Below are positions 9,800-18,909 of a DNA stretch of 64,000 bases, piece after piece. The notes under the pieces are model-generated. The model was not told where the DNA came from and made no database searches. It was given only the letters and a program-made list of their open reading frames with translations. Numbering within the stretch: position 1 is the stretch's first letter; the number at the start of each line of letters is the position of its first letter. The position numbers and the translations under genes were made by a program. This DNA comes from JAPOXR01 sp965116115 (GTDB taxonomy: Bacteria > Pseudomonadota > Alphaproteobacteria > Rhodobacterales > Rhodobacteraceae), in NCBI GenBank assembly GCA_965116115.1, contig OZ220486.1, positions 992,001 to 1,056,000 of the forward strand, written 5' to 3'.

Positions 9800-10436
9800 A
9801 TGCTGACTGATAAAATGCGGCAACAGATCGAACCGATTCTTCCCGGCCAAGCGACCGACCCCGGCGCTGCCGCGGCGGATGATCGGCTGTTCCTTGAAGC
9901 GGCCCTGCGGCGTATCCGGACGGGCGCTCCTCGGCTTGACCCTCCGCCGCGTTTCGGCAAACAGCATAGCGTATGCAATCGGTTCCTCGACAAGATAGCA
10001 CGTCTTCGGATGTGCGATGAAATGAAAGTTTGCCGCGGTTTCGCGCCGAACAACCCTTGTGAATAACACCTAATGGAATTATCCTTGATTGGATTCATAT
10101 GAGATCGCCGCGGTCACGGACTCGTTCGGTTACTCCGCGCGGCTCGTGATTCTTCCCGGTCAGACGCATGATCTCGTCGAGATGCCGCGGCTTATGGACG
10201 GTCTGCTCTTCGGAGCTTTAGCATCCGACCCAGCGTTCGACGCCGGCTTGCTGCTGAAGGAGCTTGAGGAGCGCGGCTCCGAGGCGGTGATCACCCCTTC
10301 AGGATCGGCGGCGGGTTCGGGATTAGGACCGCGATCTGTCTAGGAGTTCCGTGCGACCGCGACGCGGCATGACAAGATCGATGTCGGCTTCGCCGCGTTG
10401 ATCCAGCTGGCCGCTGGTCTGATCGCGGCCGAGTGA
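9800..10436 (+). pseudogene. IS5-family transposase, broken
   Basis: The first piece (from about 9800) reads LTDKMRQQIEPILPG...RLFLEAALRRIRTGAPRLD and ends at CNRF, the N-terminal DUF4096-type segment of IS5 transposases. The central part, with the first catalytic Asp, is missing or scrambled (about 9980-10095). The 3' part resumes as AAVTDSFGYSARLVILPGQTHD, then LKELEERGSEAVITP, and after a frame break ends FRATATRHDKIDVGFAALIQLAAGLIAAE before a stop at 10434-10436. At least one internal deletion and one frameshift make it non-functional. Terminal repeats were not identified. Confidence 0.75.
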
Positions 10437-10770
10437 TCATCAACAGGCTCTGACCTATGTGCATGATAGTCGGTCTCGCAGCCGGCCGGTGACAAGCCGA
10501 CGAAATTTCCGCTTTAACCCGCGCTGGCCGGTATATGATTCATTTGTTGAAACGGCATCAGGATTTCCAGGTTTCCGGGTCTTGCCGTCAGGTGCCGAAG
10601 GCCATTTCTTCGTCACGTTCCAACCTCTCGAACTGCCGCAGCATATCAGGGCCGCCGTTTTCACATCTCAGGCGCGATCGACCGTGCCGAGGGGGAACGA
10701 CAATGCCCGTTCAAGCGCGTCACATGCCGGGCCGCCCGCCCGAAAGCAGGTAAGCTGCCTGAGCAGAAGA
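10437..10770. other. Gene-free spacer
   Basis: About 330 bases. The minus-strand peptide MLRQFERLERDEEMAFGT near 10600-10660 hints at a decayed small gene, but stops interrupt it on both sides and no family is recognised. Confidence 0.35.
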
Positions 10771-11334
10771 TCATGGCCAAGGAATTTTAACCGCGGCAAT
10801 GATTGCGCCGCTCATGACAACAATAGTGCTCATCAACCAGATCTTTTGTCTCTCTAAGGCAAGTTCCAGATTGGCAATCTTTTCCTGTATTTCAGCCCGG
10901 AATCGGGACGTGTCCGACTGTTGTTCGGTACGGAATTCAGAAAAATCGGTTTGCATTTCATTCCGGAAATCGGAAAACTCCGTCTGAATTTCAGTTCGGA
11001 ACCTGGAAAAATCCGCCTGCATTTCAGTTCGGAACGTGGAAAAATCCGCCTGCATTTCAGTTCGGAACGTGGAAAATCCGGTCTGCATTTCGGTCCGGAA
11101 ATTGGAAAAGTCAGTCTGCATTTCGGTCCGGAAATCGGAAAATTCCGTCTGCATTTCATTCCGGAACTCCGAAAACTCCATTCTGATCTCCGACCGGGAC
11201 AAGGCCAAGTCCGCCTTTGTCGCGACCTCTTCGACAACTGCGGTCCGCAACACCGCTGCGATGGCTTTCGCTTGTGGTTCCTCAAACCCGGCATCAGTTA
11301 ACTGTTCCGAAATCTGAAGCGTGTCGAATTGCAT
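10771..11334 (-). CDS. Coiled-coil membrane-anchored protein with nine 11-residue repeats (DUF1640/CCDC90-like)
   Basis: 187-residue protein. Residues 1-50 (MQFDTLQISEQLTDAGFEE, then ATKADLALSR) match the head domain of the small bacterial coiled-coil family related to DUF1640/CCDC90. Residues 54-152 are nine tandem 11-residue units of the type FSxFRTEMQTD, a hendecad pattern typical of a right-handed or straight coiled coil. A hydrophobic segment near residues 165-185 should anchor the C-terminus in the membrane. The frame is open upstream to 11523, but that part is antisense to a TnpB relic, so the ATG at 11334 is preferred. Two shorter relatives lie at 16954-17274 and 32668-32925. Cellular role is unknown. 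Confidence 0.8.
   Translation of the reverse strand: MQFDTLQISEQLTDAGFEEPQAKAIAAVLRTAVVEEVATKADLALSRSEIRMEFSEFRNEMQTEFSDFRTEMQTDFSNFRTEMQTGFSTFRTEMQADFSTFRTEMQADFSRFRTEIQTEFSDFRNEMQTDFSEFRTEQQSDTSRFRAEIQEKIANLELALERQKIWLMSTIVVMSGAIIAAVKIPWP
10879..11175 (-). repeat. Nine tandem 33-bp coding repeats
   Basis: In-frame 33-bp units inside the coiled-coil gene, several nearly identical (for example the two adjacent FSTFRTEMQAD units). The regularity suggests growth and shrinkage by recombination or slippage. Unlike CRISPR repeats there are no spacers. Confidence 0.8.
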
Positions 11335-12116
11335 TGAATTTTTCTTTTTGTCCAGACTGCGGGATGCATACAGCTTTTCGCTCGGATTGCAAGTTTTGGA
11401 AATTATATATCTTGTTGCGCGGACGCAACCGCATATCGTTCCGTCTGCCCCGGTAGCCCGGCGGCATGTAATGGAAAGAAATTTTCGAACACGCCGGGAC
11501 GACTCGACGAGCCGATTTCCCACGCTGCCAGCGCGATGCCGCGTTGGCTGGTGTTCTTTGCGTTAACGTCACGGTCCGTTTCCAGACCGCAGCCTTCGCA
11601 GCGGAACCCACGCACACTCAGCGGCATCTTCCGCCGGCGAACGCAAGCATGGCAGTCTGGCCAGCACAGTGAGGACAGACTTGCGCGACTTCCTCGCTGG
11701 CGCTCTCAGCCTTGTAGGAAAGTTGTTGCGCGAGCCGGCCCCATTGCTGTTCTGCGATTGACCGCGACAGATGTCGGTTCTTCACCATGTTTGGGATCAC
11801 CAGATCCTCAATAGGCTATGGGGCTGTGCTGTTTGACGATTTTCGCCGACAATTCGTGAAGCCTGTCGCAATCCTTTATCTTGACCCGTTCGTGTTCGCG
11901 TTGAAGCGCGTTCGGCGTTGGCGAGAGCCCGATGCCAGCGTTTGATCTTCCGCCGGTCCAGCTTGATCGATTCAATCGTTTCGCTGGTTTGCAGGACGCC
12001 GCAGTGTTTGATCCCCATGTCTATGCCGATGGGTTGCGTATCCGAGCTTAACCGTGCCTGCGTGGGGACAATGAATCGCACCACGACCCGAAGCGGTGTT
12101 GGTGTTTTGACGACGC

Positions 12117-12126
12117 GGGGGGGGGG
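12117..12126. repeat. G10 homopolymer at the left edge of IS256 copy 1
   Basis: Ten G formed where the flank CGACGC-GGG meets the GGGG that starts the IS. The 9-bp flank CGACGCGGG follows the right end, so about seven G would be expected. Three extra G suggest slippage after insertion. Confidence 0.6.
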
Positions 12127-13557
12127 ATGTCCCACTTGGTGTTGAATTTGATACAGGCGGTGTTGCCTCTCCCCCGAGCACCAGCCCGGGGATTTTTTGA
12201 AGAAAAGGAAGCAATGCCATGAAGACCATCAGCACATTCTCCCACGCCTCCGCCAGCGTTTCGAACATCAACGCGCTCGTCGAAGAGGCGTACGAAGACG
12301 TGACCGAGAGTTTCGAGAAATTCTGTCTGACGACGGGCATCGCGTATCTGCGGCAGATGATGGACGAGGACGCCGAGCGGCTGGCCGGGAAACGTTAAAG
12401 TCATTCTCCCGACAAGCCGGGGCGCCGCTGGTGCCATGCGCGCTCCCAGGTCGGGTTCCACGGCGGCAAGGTCGGCATCGACCGTCCCCGGCTCCGTTGC
12501 AAGGCTGCGGGCAAGGAGATGTCCCTGCCGAGCTGGTAAGAGATCTCCGCGGACGGCTATCTCGACCGACAGTCGGTGAACTTGATGACGGCCAGCGCAG
12601 CGACCCGCAAGTTCCGCCGGGCGGTGAGGATTCCGGAGGCCGGGGTTCCGTGCGGGGCGGGCTGCGGGCTGTCGAAATCAGCCGTGTCCCGCCGGTTCAA
12701 GGCTCTGACGCAGGCGAAATTTGATGAATGGATGACTTCCGATCTGTCTGAGCTTGATCTCGTCGCGGTTCAGATCGACGGGCTGCATATGAGCGACCGT
12801 CTGCTGATGATCGGGGCGGTCGGCATTGACGCGTCCGGGCGTAAGCGTCCCCCAGTCGTCATCGAGGGCGCGACGGAGAACGCCGCGACCGTGCAGGCTC
12901 TGCTTGATGATCTGATCGGGCGCGGGCTTGATCCGGAGGGCTGTTATATGTTCATCGTCGACGGAGCCGGGGCGCTCAGCAAGGCGGTCCGGTGCACTTT
13001 CGGCGCGGATATCCCTATCCAGCGCTGTCAGGTTCACAAGGGCCGCAACATCACCGACCGTCTCGCCGCGAAGTATCACGCCGCCGTGCGGCGGACGCTC
13101 AGGCAGGCGTGGGAACTTGATGACGCCGACAAGGCCGAACGGCTGATGCGCGACTTGGCTCAGCGGTTCGAACAGGAGGCTCCGGACGTCTCCCGGTCGA
13201 TACTTGAGGGCTTGGACGAAGTCCTGACCGTCTCCCGGCTCGGCCTGCCGTTAGAGCTGCGGCGGTCGCTGGCGAGCACGAACATCATCGAATCGATGAA
13301 CAGCACGGTCCGGCAGGTCTGCCGCAACGTGAAGCGTTGGAGGAACGCCGGTATGGCTCTGCGACAGCCCGCGGCCGGCATGACAGCGGCCGGGAAGGGT
13401 TTCCGCCGCATCAAGGCGTACAGGCAGCTGCCCGTTCTCAAACAGGCTCTCATCGAACATCGTCGAAAGGATCGGCTTGACCGGCTCAGGGAAGCCGCGT
13501 AGATAGCCGACAGGCAGCATCGATCATGCGGGTTTCAACACCAGTCGGGACATCCCC
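12123..13557 (+). mobile_element. IS256-family insertion sequence, copy 1 (inactive)
   Basis: 1435-bp element bounded by terminal inverted repeats beginning GGGGATGTCCC and continuing to TTGGTGTTGAA, with the complementary TTCAACACC...GGGACATCCCC at the right. Probable target duplication is CGACGCGGG, blurred on the left by the G10 run. It sits inside a TnpB relic. It is nearly identical to the copy at 33089-34522, which is in the opposite orientation. Confidence 0.85.
12219..13502 (+). pseudogene. IS256-family (Mutator-type) transposase with two nonsense codons
   Basis: The protein would start MKTISTFSHASASVSNINAL at 12219 and end LDRLREAA at 13502, about 427 residues, the family size. In-frame TAA codons at 12396-12398 (codon 60) and 12537-12539 (codon 107) break it. 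The remaining frame from 12576 keeps the catalytic core, including VAVQIDGLHMSDR, RCQVHKGRNITDRL and NIIESMNSTVRQVCRN. The C-terminal tail KGFRRIKAYRQLPVLKQAL is intact here, unlike in copy 2. The two copies therefore carry different lesions and together preserve the full ancestral sequence. Confidence 0.88.
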
Positions 13558-13700
13558 CGACGCGGGCTGCATGTATGTCTTCGGGAACGTCCTGGACCTT
13601 GAGTCGGCTTATGTCTTTGACACGCAGCGCGTCGTCTTCAATCGTCGGCTTGGGAATGTCGAAAGACCGTGTGCCTCTGTCGCGTCCGTTCAATCTAGTA

Positions 13701-14863
13701 GTCTGTCTTTGTTGTATTGATGAATAAAAATAACGAAGTAGACGCGCTAAACATGTAACGATTTTAAAGCTTCCGGCTGCTTCTCCTAGACCTCCCGTAT
13801 CATCAATCCTGTCATGTTCAACTACTAGGGGAGCCCGGCTTACCGTCTTTTTTCACGGGGCTGGAGAACGTTTTGAAATTGCGGTCAAGGCGACGCAGAA
13901 CCGAACGCCGGCAATGCGAATGAAACCGTCATAACCGTTCGTCTTACTTACGCATGGCCCTCAGCGACTTGCATTAACCATAAGCCGATATGCTTTTGCC
14001 TCCTTTCCTGTAAATTGCGGAGCCGTAAACAGGATTGCAGCCGGGCGGCAGCGGCGCCAGTCGCCGTTCCGGTGACGGATTGAGAGAGACGGCTGCCCGC
14101 GACAATGATTCTTCAGAGGAAACTCTCAATGATATCACGCGTCGGACAAGCGGCTTCATCCAGCGGACGCTGCCGCCTGCGGTTCGACTTTGACGGAATG
14201 ACGGCCCGGCAGCCGGCTTCAAGACCATCAAGAAAGGCCGCCGCCCCGACGACAGGCGCATGCGGCGCGGCACGTCCTTGCCGTCGAATATGGCGGATTT
14301 TCGTCGATTGTCCGCCCCGGGAGTGCCCGAACTCCCGCGGCTTCAAACCGTTGAAGATCGTCAAGAATCGTCTGCCGTCGGTCCGGCTTGCGCTGCCGGT
14401 TAAGGCGGTTTCAGCAGGTCGAATCCGGCCCGCAACGCCCGGGTATATCCCGCCGCGGCATACCGGTGCCGCGGCACGAAAAATACCCCGGCTGTCACCT
14501 GACGGGCGGCCTTCCGCGGGAGCGCCGGCAGGCCTTTCGGCATCATAAGCTCCATCCGCTGTTGTTGTTCGTCCGCCATGCCTTGCCGGCTGCCGATTAT
14601 CTCAATCTTCCTGTGAGCATTCTCACCGCTCGTTGCCTGGCACTGTGTCGGCACCGGCCGGGCATGTCAAATAGTTAGGTACGACAGGCCAAGGCATGCG
14701 ATCTGCTGATGCGGCCAATGAACCGCCCGGGGAAGTCATCTCGGCCCGGTCAACCGGTTCGAACCCCGGCCGCGCGCCTCCGCGCCGGTATTTGACAGCG
14801 CGGGCCGGACTTGACTTATTGCAGACGAATCCTTGATAGGCGGCCTTTCGGCCGGCGGGACGG
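13701..14863. other. Gene-free spacer of about 1.2 kb
   Basis: No supported gene on either strand. The first 150 bases are AT-richer than the rest. The plus-strand stretch 14080-14330 reads with gene-like composition in places but is interrupted by stops, consistent with a decayed gene that I cannot identify. The aspS promoter should lie in the last part, but no convincing hexamers were found. Confidence 0.4.
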
Positions 14864-14864
14864 C

Positions 14865-14869
14865 CAGGA
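14865..14869 (+). promoter_or_regulatory. Shine-Dalgarno site that fixes the aspS start
   Basis: AGGAG located 8 bases before the ATG at 14878. The open frame extends 15 codons further upstream, so this site together with the conserved family N-terminus decides the start. Confidence 0.75.
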
Positions 14870-14877
14870 GACAATTC

Positions 14878-16656
14878 ATGCATCCTTATCGGAGCCACAC
14901 TTGCGGCGAACTGCGCACGGCGAATGCCGGTGAGACCGTCAGACTGTCAGGATGGGTTCACCGGGTCCGGGACCATGGCGGCGTGCTGTTTGTGGATCTT
15001 CGGGATCATTATGGCGTGACCCAGGTTGTCGCCGACCCCGACAGTCGGGTCTTTGCCGCAGTGGAGGCGCTGCGCGCCGAATACGTGATACGGATAGACG
15101 GCGTGGTAAAGGTTCGCGCCTCTCATCTGGTGAACGGGAAACTGGCCACCGGCGGCATTGAGGTGTTTGTGGACGATCTTGAAGTCTTGAGTTCGGCCGA
15201 AGAGTTGCCGCTGCCGGTGTTCGGGGAACCTGACTATCCGGAGGAAACCCGTCTCAAATACCGGTTCCTTGACCTGCGGAGGGAAGGTTTGCGGAACCGC
15301 ATCCTGCTGCGCGCGGCCATCATCGCGTCTCTGCGCCGCCGCATGTCGGAACACGGCTTCACGGAGTTTCAGACGCCGATCCTGACCGCGTCATCGCCGG
15401 AAGGGGCGCGCGATTTTTTGGTGCCGTCAAGACTGCACAACGGCAAATTCTACGCCCTCCCGCAGGCCCCGCAGCAATTCAAGCAATTCGCCGTGATTGC
15501 GGGATTCGACAGGTATTTCCAGATCGCGCCCTGCTTCCGCGATGAAGATCCGCGGGCCGACCGTTCGCCCGGCGAATTCTATCAGCTGGACATGGAGATG
15601 TGCTTCGCCGCTCAAGAAGATGTGTTCCAGGTCATCGAACCCGTTATGCGCGGGCTTTTCGAGGAGTTCGGCGAAGGCCGGGACGTGACTCCGGAGTTTC
15701 CGCGGATCCGCTACCGTGATGCCATGCTGCGTTACGGAACCGACAAGCCTGATCTCCGCAATCCCATCGAAATGCGGACCGTCAGCCGGCATTTTGCCGG
15801 TTCCGGTTTCAAGATATTCGCGTCGCTCTTGAAAACCGAAGGAAATGAAGTCCGGGCGATACCGGCTCCCGGAGGCGGCAGCCGCCGGTTTTGCGACCGG
15901 ATGAACGCTTTCGCGCAGAGTGAAGGCCTTCCGGGCATGGGTTACATTTTTTGGCGCCAGGAGGATGGCGATGTCGCCGGAGCCGGCCCGCTGGCCAGGA
16001 ATCTGGGTCCAGAACGGACAGCGGGGCTGCGCGCCGAACTCGGCCTCGCGGCAGGAGACGCGGCGTTTTTTCTGGGGGGGCGGCCTGATTCGTTTGAAAC
16101 CTTCGCCGCCAAGGCGCGCGACCGGATCGCCTGCGACCTCGGGCTGATCAAGCGGGACCGTTATGAATTCTGCTGGATCGTGGATTTTCCGATGTACGAG
16201 CGCGACCAGGAAAACGGCGGGATAGACTTCTCGCACAATCCATTCTCGATGCCGCAGGGCGGAATCGAGGCTCTGGAGTCACGGGAGCCGCTCGATGTGC
16301 TCGGCTGCCAGTACGACATCGTCTGCAACGGCGTTGAGCTTTCATCAGGAGCGGTCCGCAATCACCGGCTCGACACCTTGTACAAGGCGTTTGAAATCGC
16401 CGGGCGCAGCCGTGACTTTGTCGACCGTAACTTCAGGGGGATGGTGAACGCGCTGAAATTCGGTGCGCCGCCGCATGCCGGGATCGCGCCCGGGATCGAA
16501 AGGATTGTGATGCTTCTGGCTGATGTGGAAAATATCCGAGAAGTGACGATGTTCCCGCTGAACCAAAGAGCCGAGGATCTCATGCTGGGAGCGCCCTCGG
16601 AGCCGGCGAATGAAGCGTTGCGGGAACTTGGGCTGCGGATCGCTCAGACCGGCTGA
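14878..16656 (+). CDS. aspS: Aspartyl-tRNA synthetase (bacterial type)
   Basis: Charges tRNA with aspartate in the cytosol. 592 residues, the bacterial-type length. The N-terminal OB-fold anticodon-binding domain begins MHPYRSHTCGELR and contains LSGWVHRVRDHGGVLFVDLRD. Class II motifs follow: TEFQTPILTASSPEGARDF, then FRDEDPRADRSPGEFYQLDM (motif 2 region, about residues 220-239), and motif 3 GIAPGIERIVMLL near residue 535. The GAD insertion typical of bacterial enzymes fits in the middle. Whether it is discriminating or also charges tRNA-Asn cannot be decided here. A run of seven G at 16074-16080 lies in frame and does no harm. It appears to be a single-gene unit. Confidence 0.97.
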   Translation: MHPYRSHTCGELRTANAGETVRLSGWVHRVRDHGGVLFVDLRDHYGVTQVVADPDSRVFAAVEALRAEYVIRIDGVVKVRASHLVNGKLATGGIEVFVDDLEVLSSAEELPLPVFGEPDYPEETRLKYRFLDLRREGLRNRILLRAAIIASLRRRMSEHGFTEFQTPILTASSPEGARDFLVPSRLHNGKFYALPQAPQQFKQFAVIAGFDRYFQIAPCFRDEDPRADRSPGEFYQLDMEMCFAAQEDVFQVIEPVMRGLFEEFGEGRDVTPEFPRIRYRDAMLRYGTDKPDLRNPIEMRTVSRHFAGSGFKIFASLLKTEGNEVRAIPAPGGGSRRFCDRMNAFAQSEGLPGMGYIFWRQEDGDVAGAGPLARNLGPERTAGLRAELGLAAGDAAFFLGGRPDSFETFAAKARDRIACDLGLIKRDRYEFCWIVDFPMYERDQENGGIDFSHNPFSMPQGGIEALESREPLDVLGCQYDIVCNGVELSSGAVRNHRLDTLYKAFEIAGRSRDFVDRNFRGMVNALKFGAPPHAGIAPGIERIVMLLADVENIREVTMFPLNQRAEDLMLGAPSEPANEALRELGLRIAQTG

Positions 16657-16953
16657 TCGGCGGCGAACGGCAAACGGAATCAGGATACGCGCGCTTACGG
16701 GCAGCGGCTGCGGGCTTAAGCGGGAACCGGCGGGGTTGCCGGCTTCCGCCATCGTGCGGAAATTCGTCCGGCGGCCAGACACGGACATCCGAATTCCCGC
16801 CCTTGGGGCGGAAGGCGGGCTTGGCGCCGGGCCGCAGCGCGGCATCTTCCGAACGGGATGCGATGCAGCCGACTCTGAAGCTCTTGCTCCATCCTTGAGA
16901 TATCCGGCAACGGACGCGGAAAAAGGAGCTCTTCGCGTGTCTGCGAATCCTGG
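16657..16953. other. Spacer without recognised gene
   Basis: About 300 bases between convergent aspS and the small coiled-coil gene. No domain-bearing frame and no clear terminator hairpin with a T-run was seen. Confidence 0.35.
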
Positions 16954-17274
16954 TCAGCCGCCGGGCATAATGCTCGGTAACAACCGCTCCAACCAAGGCA
17001 GGATCAGCAACGCCAGAATGAGCCAGACAATCTTTGTTGTCCATTGGAGGTCGCTCTTCACTTCCGCGAGTTCTTTCTTGGTCGCCAGTTCGCCGACTCT
17101 TTCACCCAGACGTGCGATATCCGCCTCCAGACGTGCGATATCCGCCTTAGTCGCGATTCCTCCCGTGATTCCTGTCCGCACGGTGTCAGTTATCGCTTCG
17201 GACTGCTCCAAGCTGAAACCCTTGGCCTCAAGCTTTTTGACTTCGGCATGTGTGTCAAAGGGTATGTCCATCAT
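16954..17274 (-). CDS. Small coiled-coil membrane protein (DUF1640/CCDC90-like)
   Basis: 106 residues: a head segment MMDIPFDTHAEVKKLEAKGF followed by EQSEAITDTV, then GGIATKADIARLEADIARLGERVGEL forming a short coiled coil, and a C-terminal membrane segment near residues 80-100 (IVWLILALLILPWL). It shares the head pattern (PFDT..., Q(A/S)EAI, G-(V/I)ATK-D) and domain order with the proteins at 10771-11334 and 32668-32925, but has only about two coil repeats where the first has nine. The start could be either of two adjacent ATGs. Function unknown; the family is common in alphaproteobacteria and resembles mitochondrial CCDC90/MCUR1 proteins. Confidence 0.75.
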   Translation of the reverse strand: MMDIPFDTHAEVKKLEAKGFSLEQSEAITDTVRTGITGGIATKADIARLEADIARLGERVGELATKKELAEVKSDLQWTTKIVWLILALLILPWLERLLPSIMPGG

Positions 17275-17568
17275 AACTCATTCTGCATATCACCACACGC
17301 AAGCGTTGTCTCTGTGAAATTGCGGGGCGTCCAGGCAAAAACCGGAAATCCGGACGCCTCGCTGAATTTCGGGAAAACCGCTGCCGGAATGATGGTCCCG
17401 GACATTGCGGGATCTTCCCCGTCCGTCCGCCGCCGCTGAAAATGCGGAGGCAGCGAACCGCAGAGCAGCAGTCAGAATGACAGCGGCGTGATAAACAGAG
17501 TGGCATTTTGGTGTCGCGCCGCGGCATGGATCGCGTGTAAACCAAAGTCAGACGCGGAGCGCAGTTCA
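17275..17568. other. Divergent spacer
   Basis: About 290 bases between the divergent coiled-coil gene and the cleavage-enzyme gene. It should carry promoters for both, but no strong hexamer pair or repeat stands out. Confidence 0.3.
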
Positions 17569-18498
17569 ATGACCAAGACAGTCATCATCACTTGTGCAGT
17601 GACCGGGGCCATTCACACGCCGACAATGTCGCAGCATCTTCCTGTAACCCCTGAGGAAATCGCCGAATCTGCGATCAGCGCGTCTGACGCCGGAGCAGCG
17701 GTGCTGCATCTGCATGCGCGCGATCCGGAAAACGGCCGACCTGACCCGCGTCCGGAAACTTTTTTCAAATTCCTGCCGGAAATTAAGCGCGGCTGCGGTT
17801 CGGTTGTGAACATCACGACCGGCGGCGGGCTGGGCATGACGCGGGAAGAAAGGCTCAGGGCGGCCGTCGCCGCAAGTCCGGAAATGGCTTCGTTGAATCT
17901 CGGTTCAATCAATTTCGGTCTGTTTCCTTTGCTGGAGAGGCACGATACCTGGAAGCACGGCTGGGAACCTGATTACCTGGCAGGCACCAAAGATTTCATT
18001 TTCAGAAACACCTTCGCCGACATCGAGTATATCCTGAAAACTCTGGGACAGGAGCACGGCACGAGGTTTGAATGCGAATGTTATGACCTCGGCCATTTGT
18101 ACAATCTGGCATGGGCGGCTGACCAGGGCTGGATTGAGCCGCCGTTCTTCATACAGTTTGTTTTCGGCGTCATGGGCGGTATGGGCGCGGAGTTCGACAA
18201 TCTGTTTCATCTCTACCGGACCGCTGAGAGATTATTCGGAGGAGATTTCGAATGGTCGGTGCTGGCCGCGGGCCGCAATCAGATGAAGTTTGCCGTCCAA
18301 GCGGCGATGATGGGCGGAAATCTCCGGGTCGGACTTGAGGACAGCCTTTACATAGGACACGGAATGAAGGCTGAGTCTAACGCGGCTCAAGTCCGGCATA
18401 TCCGAAAAATCATCGAAAACCTCGGCATGACCGTCGCCGCGCCCGATGAAGCGCGGCAACGTCTCGTCCTCAAAGGCCCGGAACAGGTCGCATTTTGA
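17569..18498 (+). CDS. Beta-keto acid cleavage enzyme (BKACE, DUF849)
   Basis: 309-residue member of the family that splits beta-keto acids with acetyl-CoA (the founding member is the 3-keto-5-aminohexanoate cleavage enzyme of lysine fermentation; others act on dehydrocarnitine and similar compounds). The N-terminus VIITCAVTGAIHTPTMSQHL, the zinc ligands in LHLHARDP (His47 and His49), the INITTGGGLGMTREERL-like segment and PEMASLNLGSINFG are all family hallmarks. A GGAG site 10 bases before the ATG at 17569 supports this start over an upstream in-frame one. Substrate cannot be assigned. No carnitine or lysine genes are adjacent. Confidence 0.9.
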   Translation: MTKTVIITCAVTGAIHTPTMSQHLPVTPEEIAESAISASDAGAAVLHLHARDPENGRPDPRPETFFKFLPEIKRGCGSVVNITTGGGLGMTREERLRAAVAASPEMASLNLGSINFGLFPLLERHDTWKHGWEPDYLAGTKDFIFRNTFADIEYILKTLGQEHGTRFECECYDLGHLYNLAWAADQGWIEPPFFIQFVFGVMGGMGAEFDNLFHLYRTAERLFGGDFEWSVLAAGRNQMKFAVQAAMMGGNLRVGLEDSLYIGHGMKAESNAAQVRHIRKIIENLGMTVAAPDEARQRLVLKGPEQVAF

Positions 18499-18909
18499 GC
18501 GGTGTCGGTGATACTCATTTTCCGGACGGGCCGCGGTTCTGCGGCAACTGAAATGACGGCCGCGCGACGATCAGGACGGCAGCCGGAGCAGCGCGGCGAA
18601 CAGCTTTGCGGCCGGCAGCGGCGGTTCCGGATCAAAGCGGTGGGAAGGTTGCGGCTTCGCGACTGCGAAGGTTTCACAAAGATTCGCCGTTTTGCGTCCA
18701 TGTGCGGCTTTGTTCTTTTTATTCCTGGTGTCAGGTCATTCGGTATTTTGATGTTTTGCGAATGGCCCGTCCTGATGCCTCCGTTATATTGAATTTCTTC
18801 ACCGCGGCTGGCCGGGCCGAAGCCGCGGTTTGACATAACGGGCGGACATGGTCAGGTCGGCGGCGGGCGAGCGCGGGCCGCGGGAAACTGCAATTGATCA
18901 GTCTTTCAG
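18499..18909. other. Spacer with a GC-rich hairpin
   Basis: About 410 bases with no gene. A perfect 9-bp stem (ACCGCGGCT at 18801-18809 with AGCCGCGGT at 18821-18829, 11-nt loop) is present but has no following T-run. A TTGACA follows at 18830 without a matching -10. Confidence 0.35.

Larger units (their letters stand above)
11403..13700 (-). pseudogene. TnpB (IS200/IS605 type) relic, split by an IS256 element
   Basis: Minus-strand pieces line up with TnpB in order. RSFDIPKPTIEDDALRVKD at about 13560-13690 lies before the inserted IS256 (12123-13557). VVKTPTPLRVVVRF and then IGIDMGIKHCGVLQTSETIE (first RuvC segment) lie after it. NMVKNRHLSRSIAEQQWGRL follows at about 11700-11795, and finally FRCEGCGLETDRDVNAKN, the zinc-ribbon/third RuvC segment, at about 11550-11610. 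Frame breaks separate these parts and one CxxC pair of the zinc ribbon is disturbed. Both the IS insertion and the frameshifts inactivate it. No TnpA partner is visible. A similar 3' half lies at 34863-35440. Confidence 0.75.

Noticed and set aside
10879..11175. Regular 33-bp repeats as a possible CRISPR array
   Set aside because: Units are directly adjacent without spacers and code for an 11-residue coiled-coil repeat.
10771..11523. Longer version of the coiled-coil gene starting at 11523
   Set aside because: The extra 63 codons coincide with the TnpB relic in another frame, and family members start at the MQFDT-type head.
14711..14773. tRNA-like stretch with GGTTCGAAC and GCGGCC/GGCCGC ends
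   Set aside because: Too short, the T-stem does not pair properly and no anticodon arm can be drawn.
16074..16080. G7 run in aspS as a phase-variation site
   Set aside because: It lies mid-gene in an essential enzyme, is short and is in frame with the conserved sequence.
18830..18858. TTGACA as a promoter for the Rpn gene
   Set aside because: No -10 element at 16-18 bases; the region is GC-rich.
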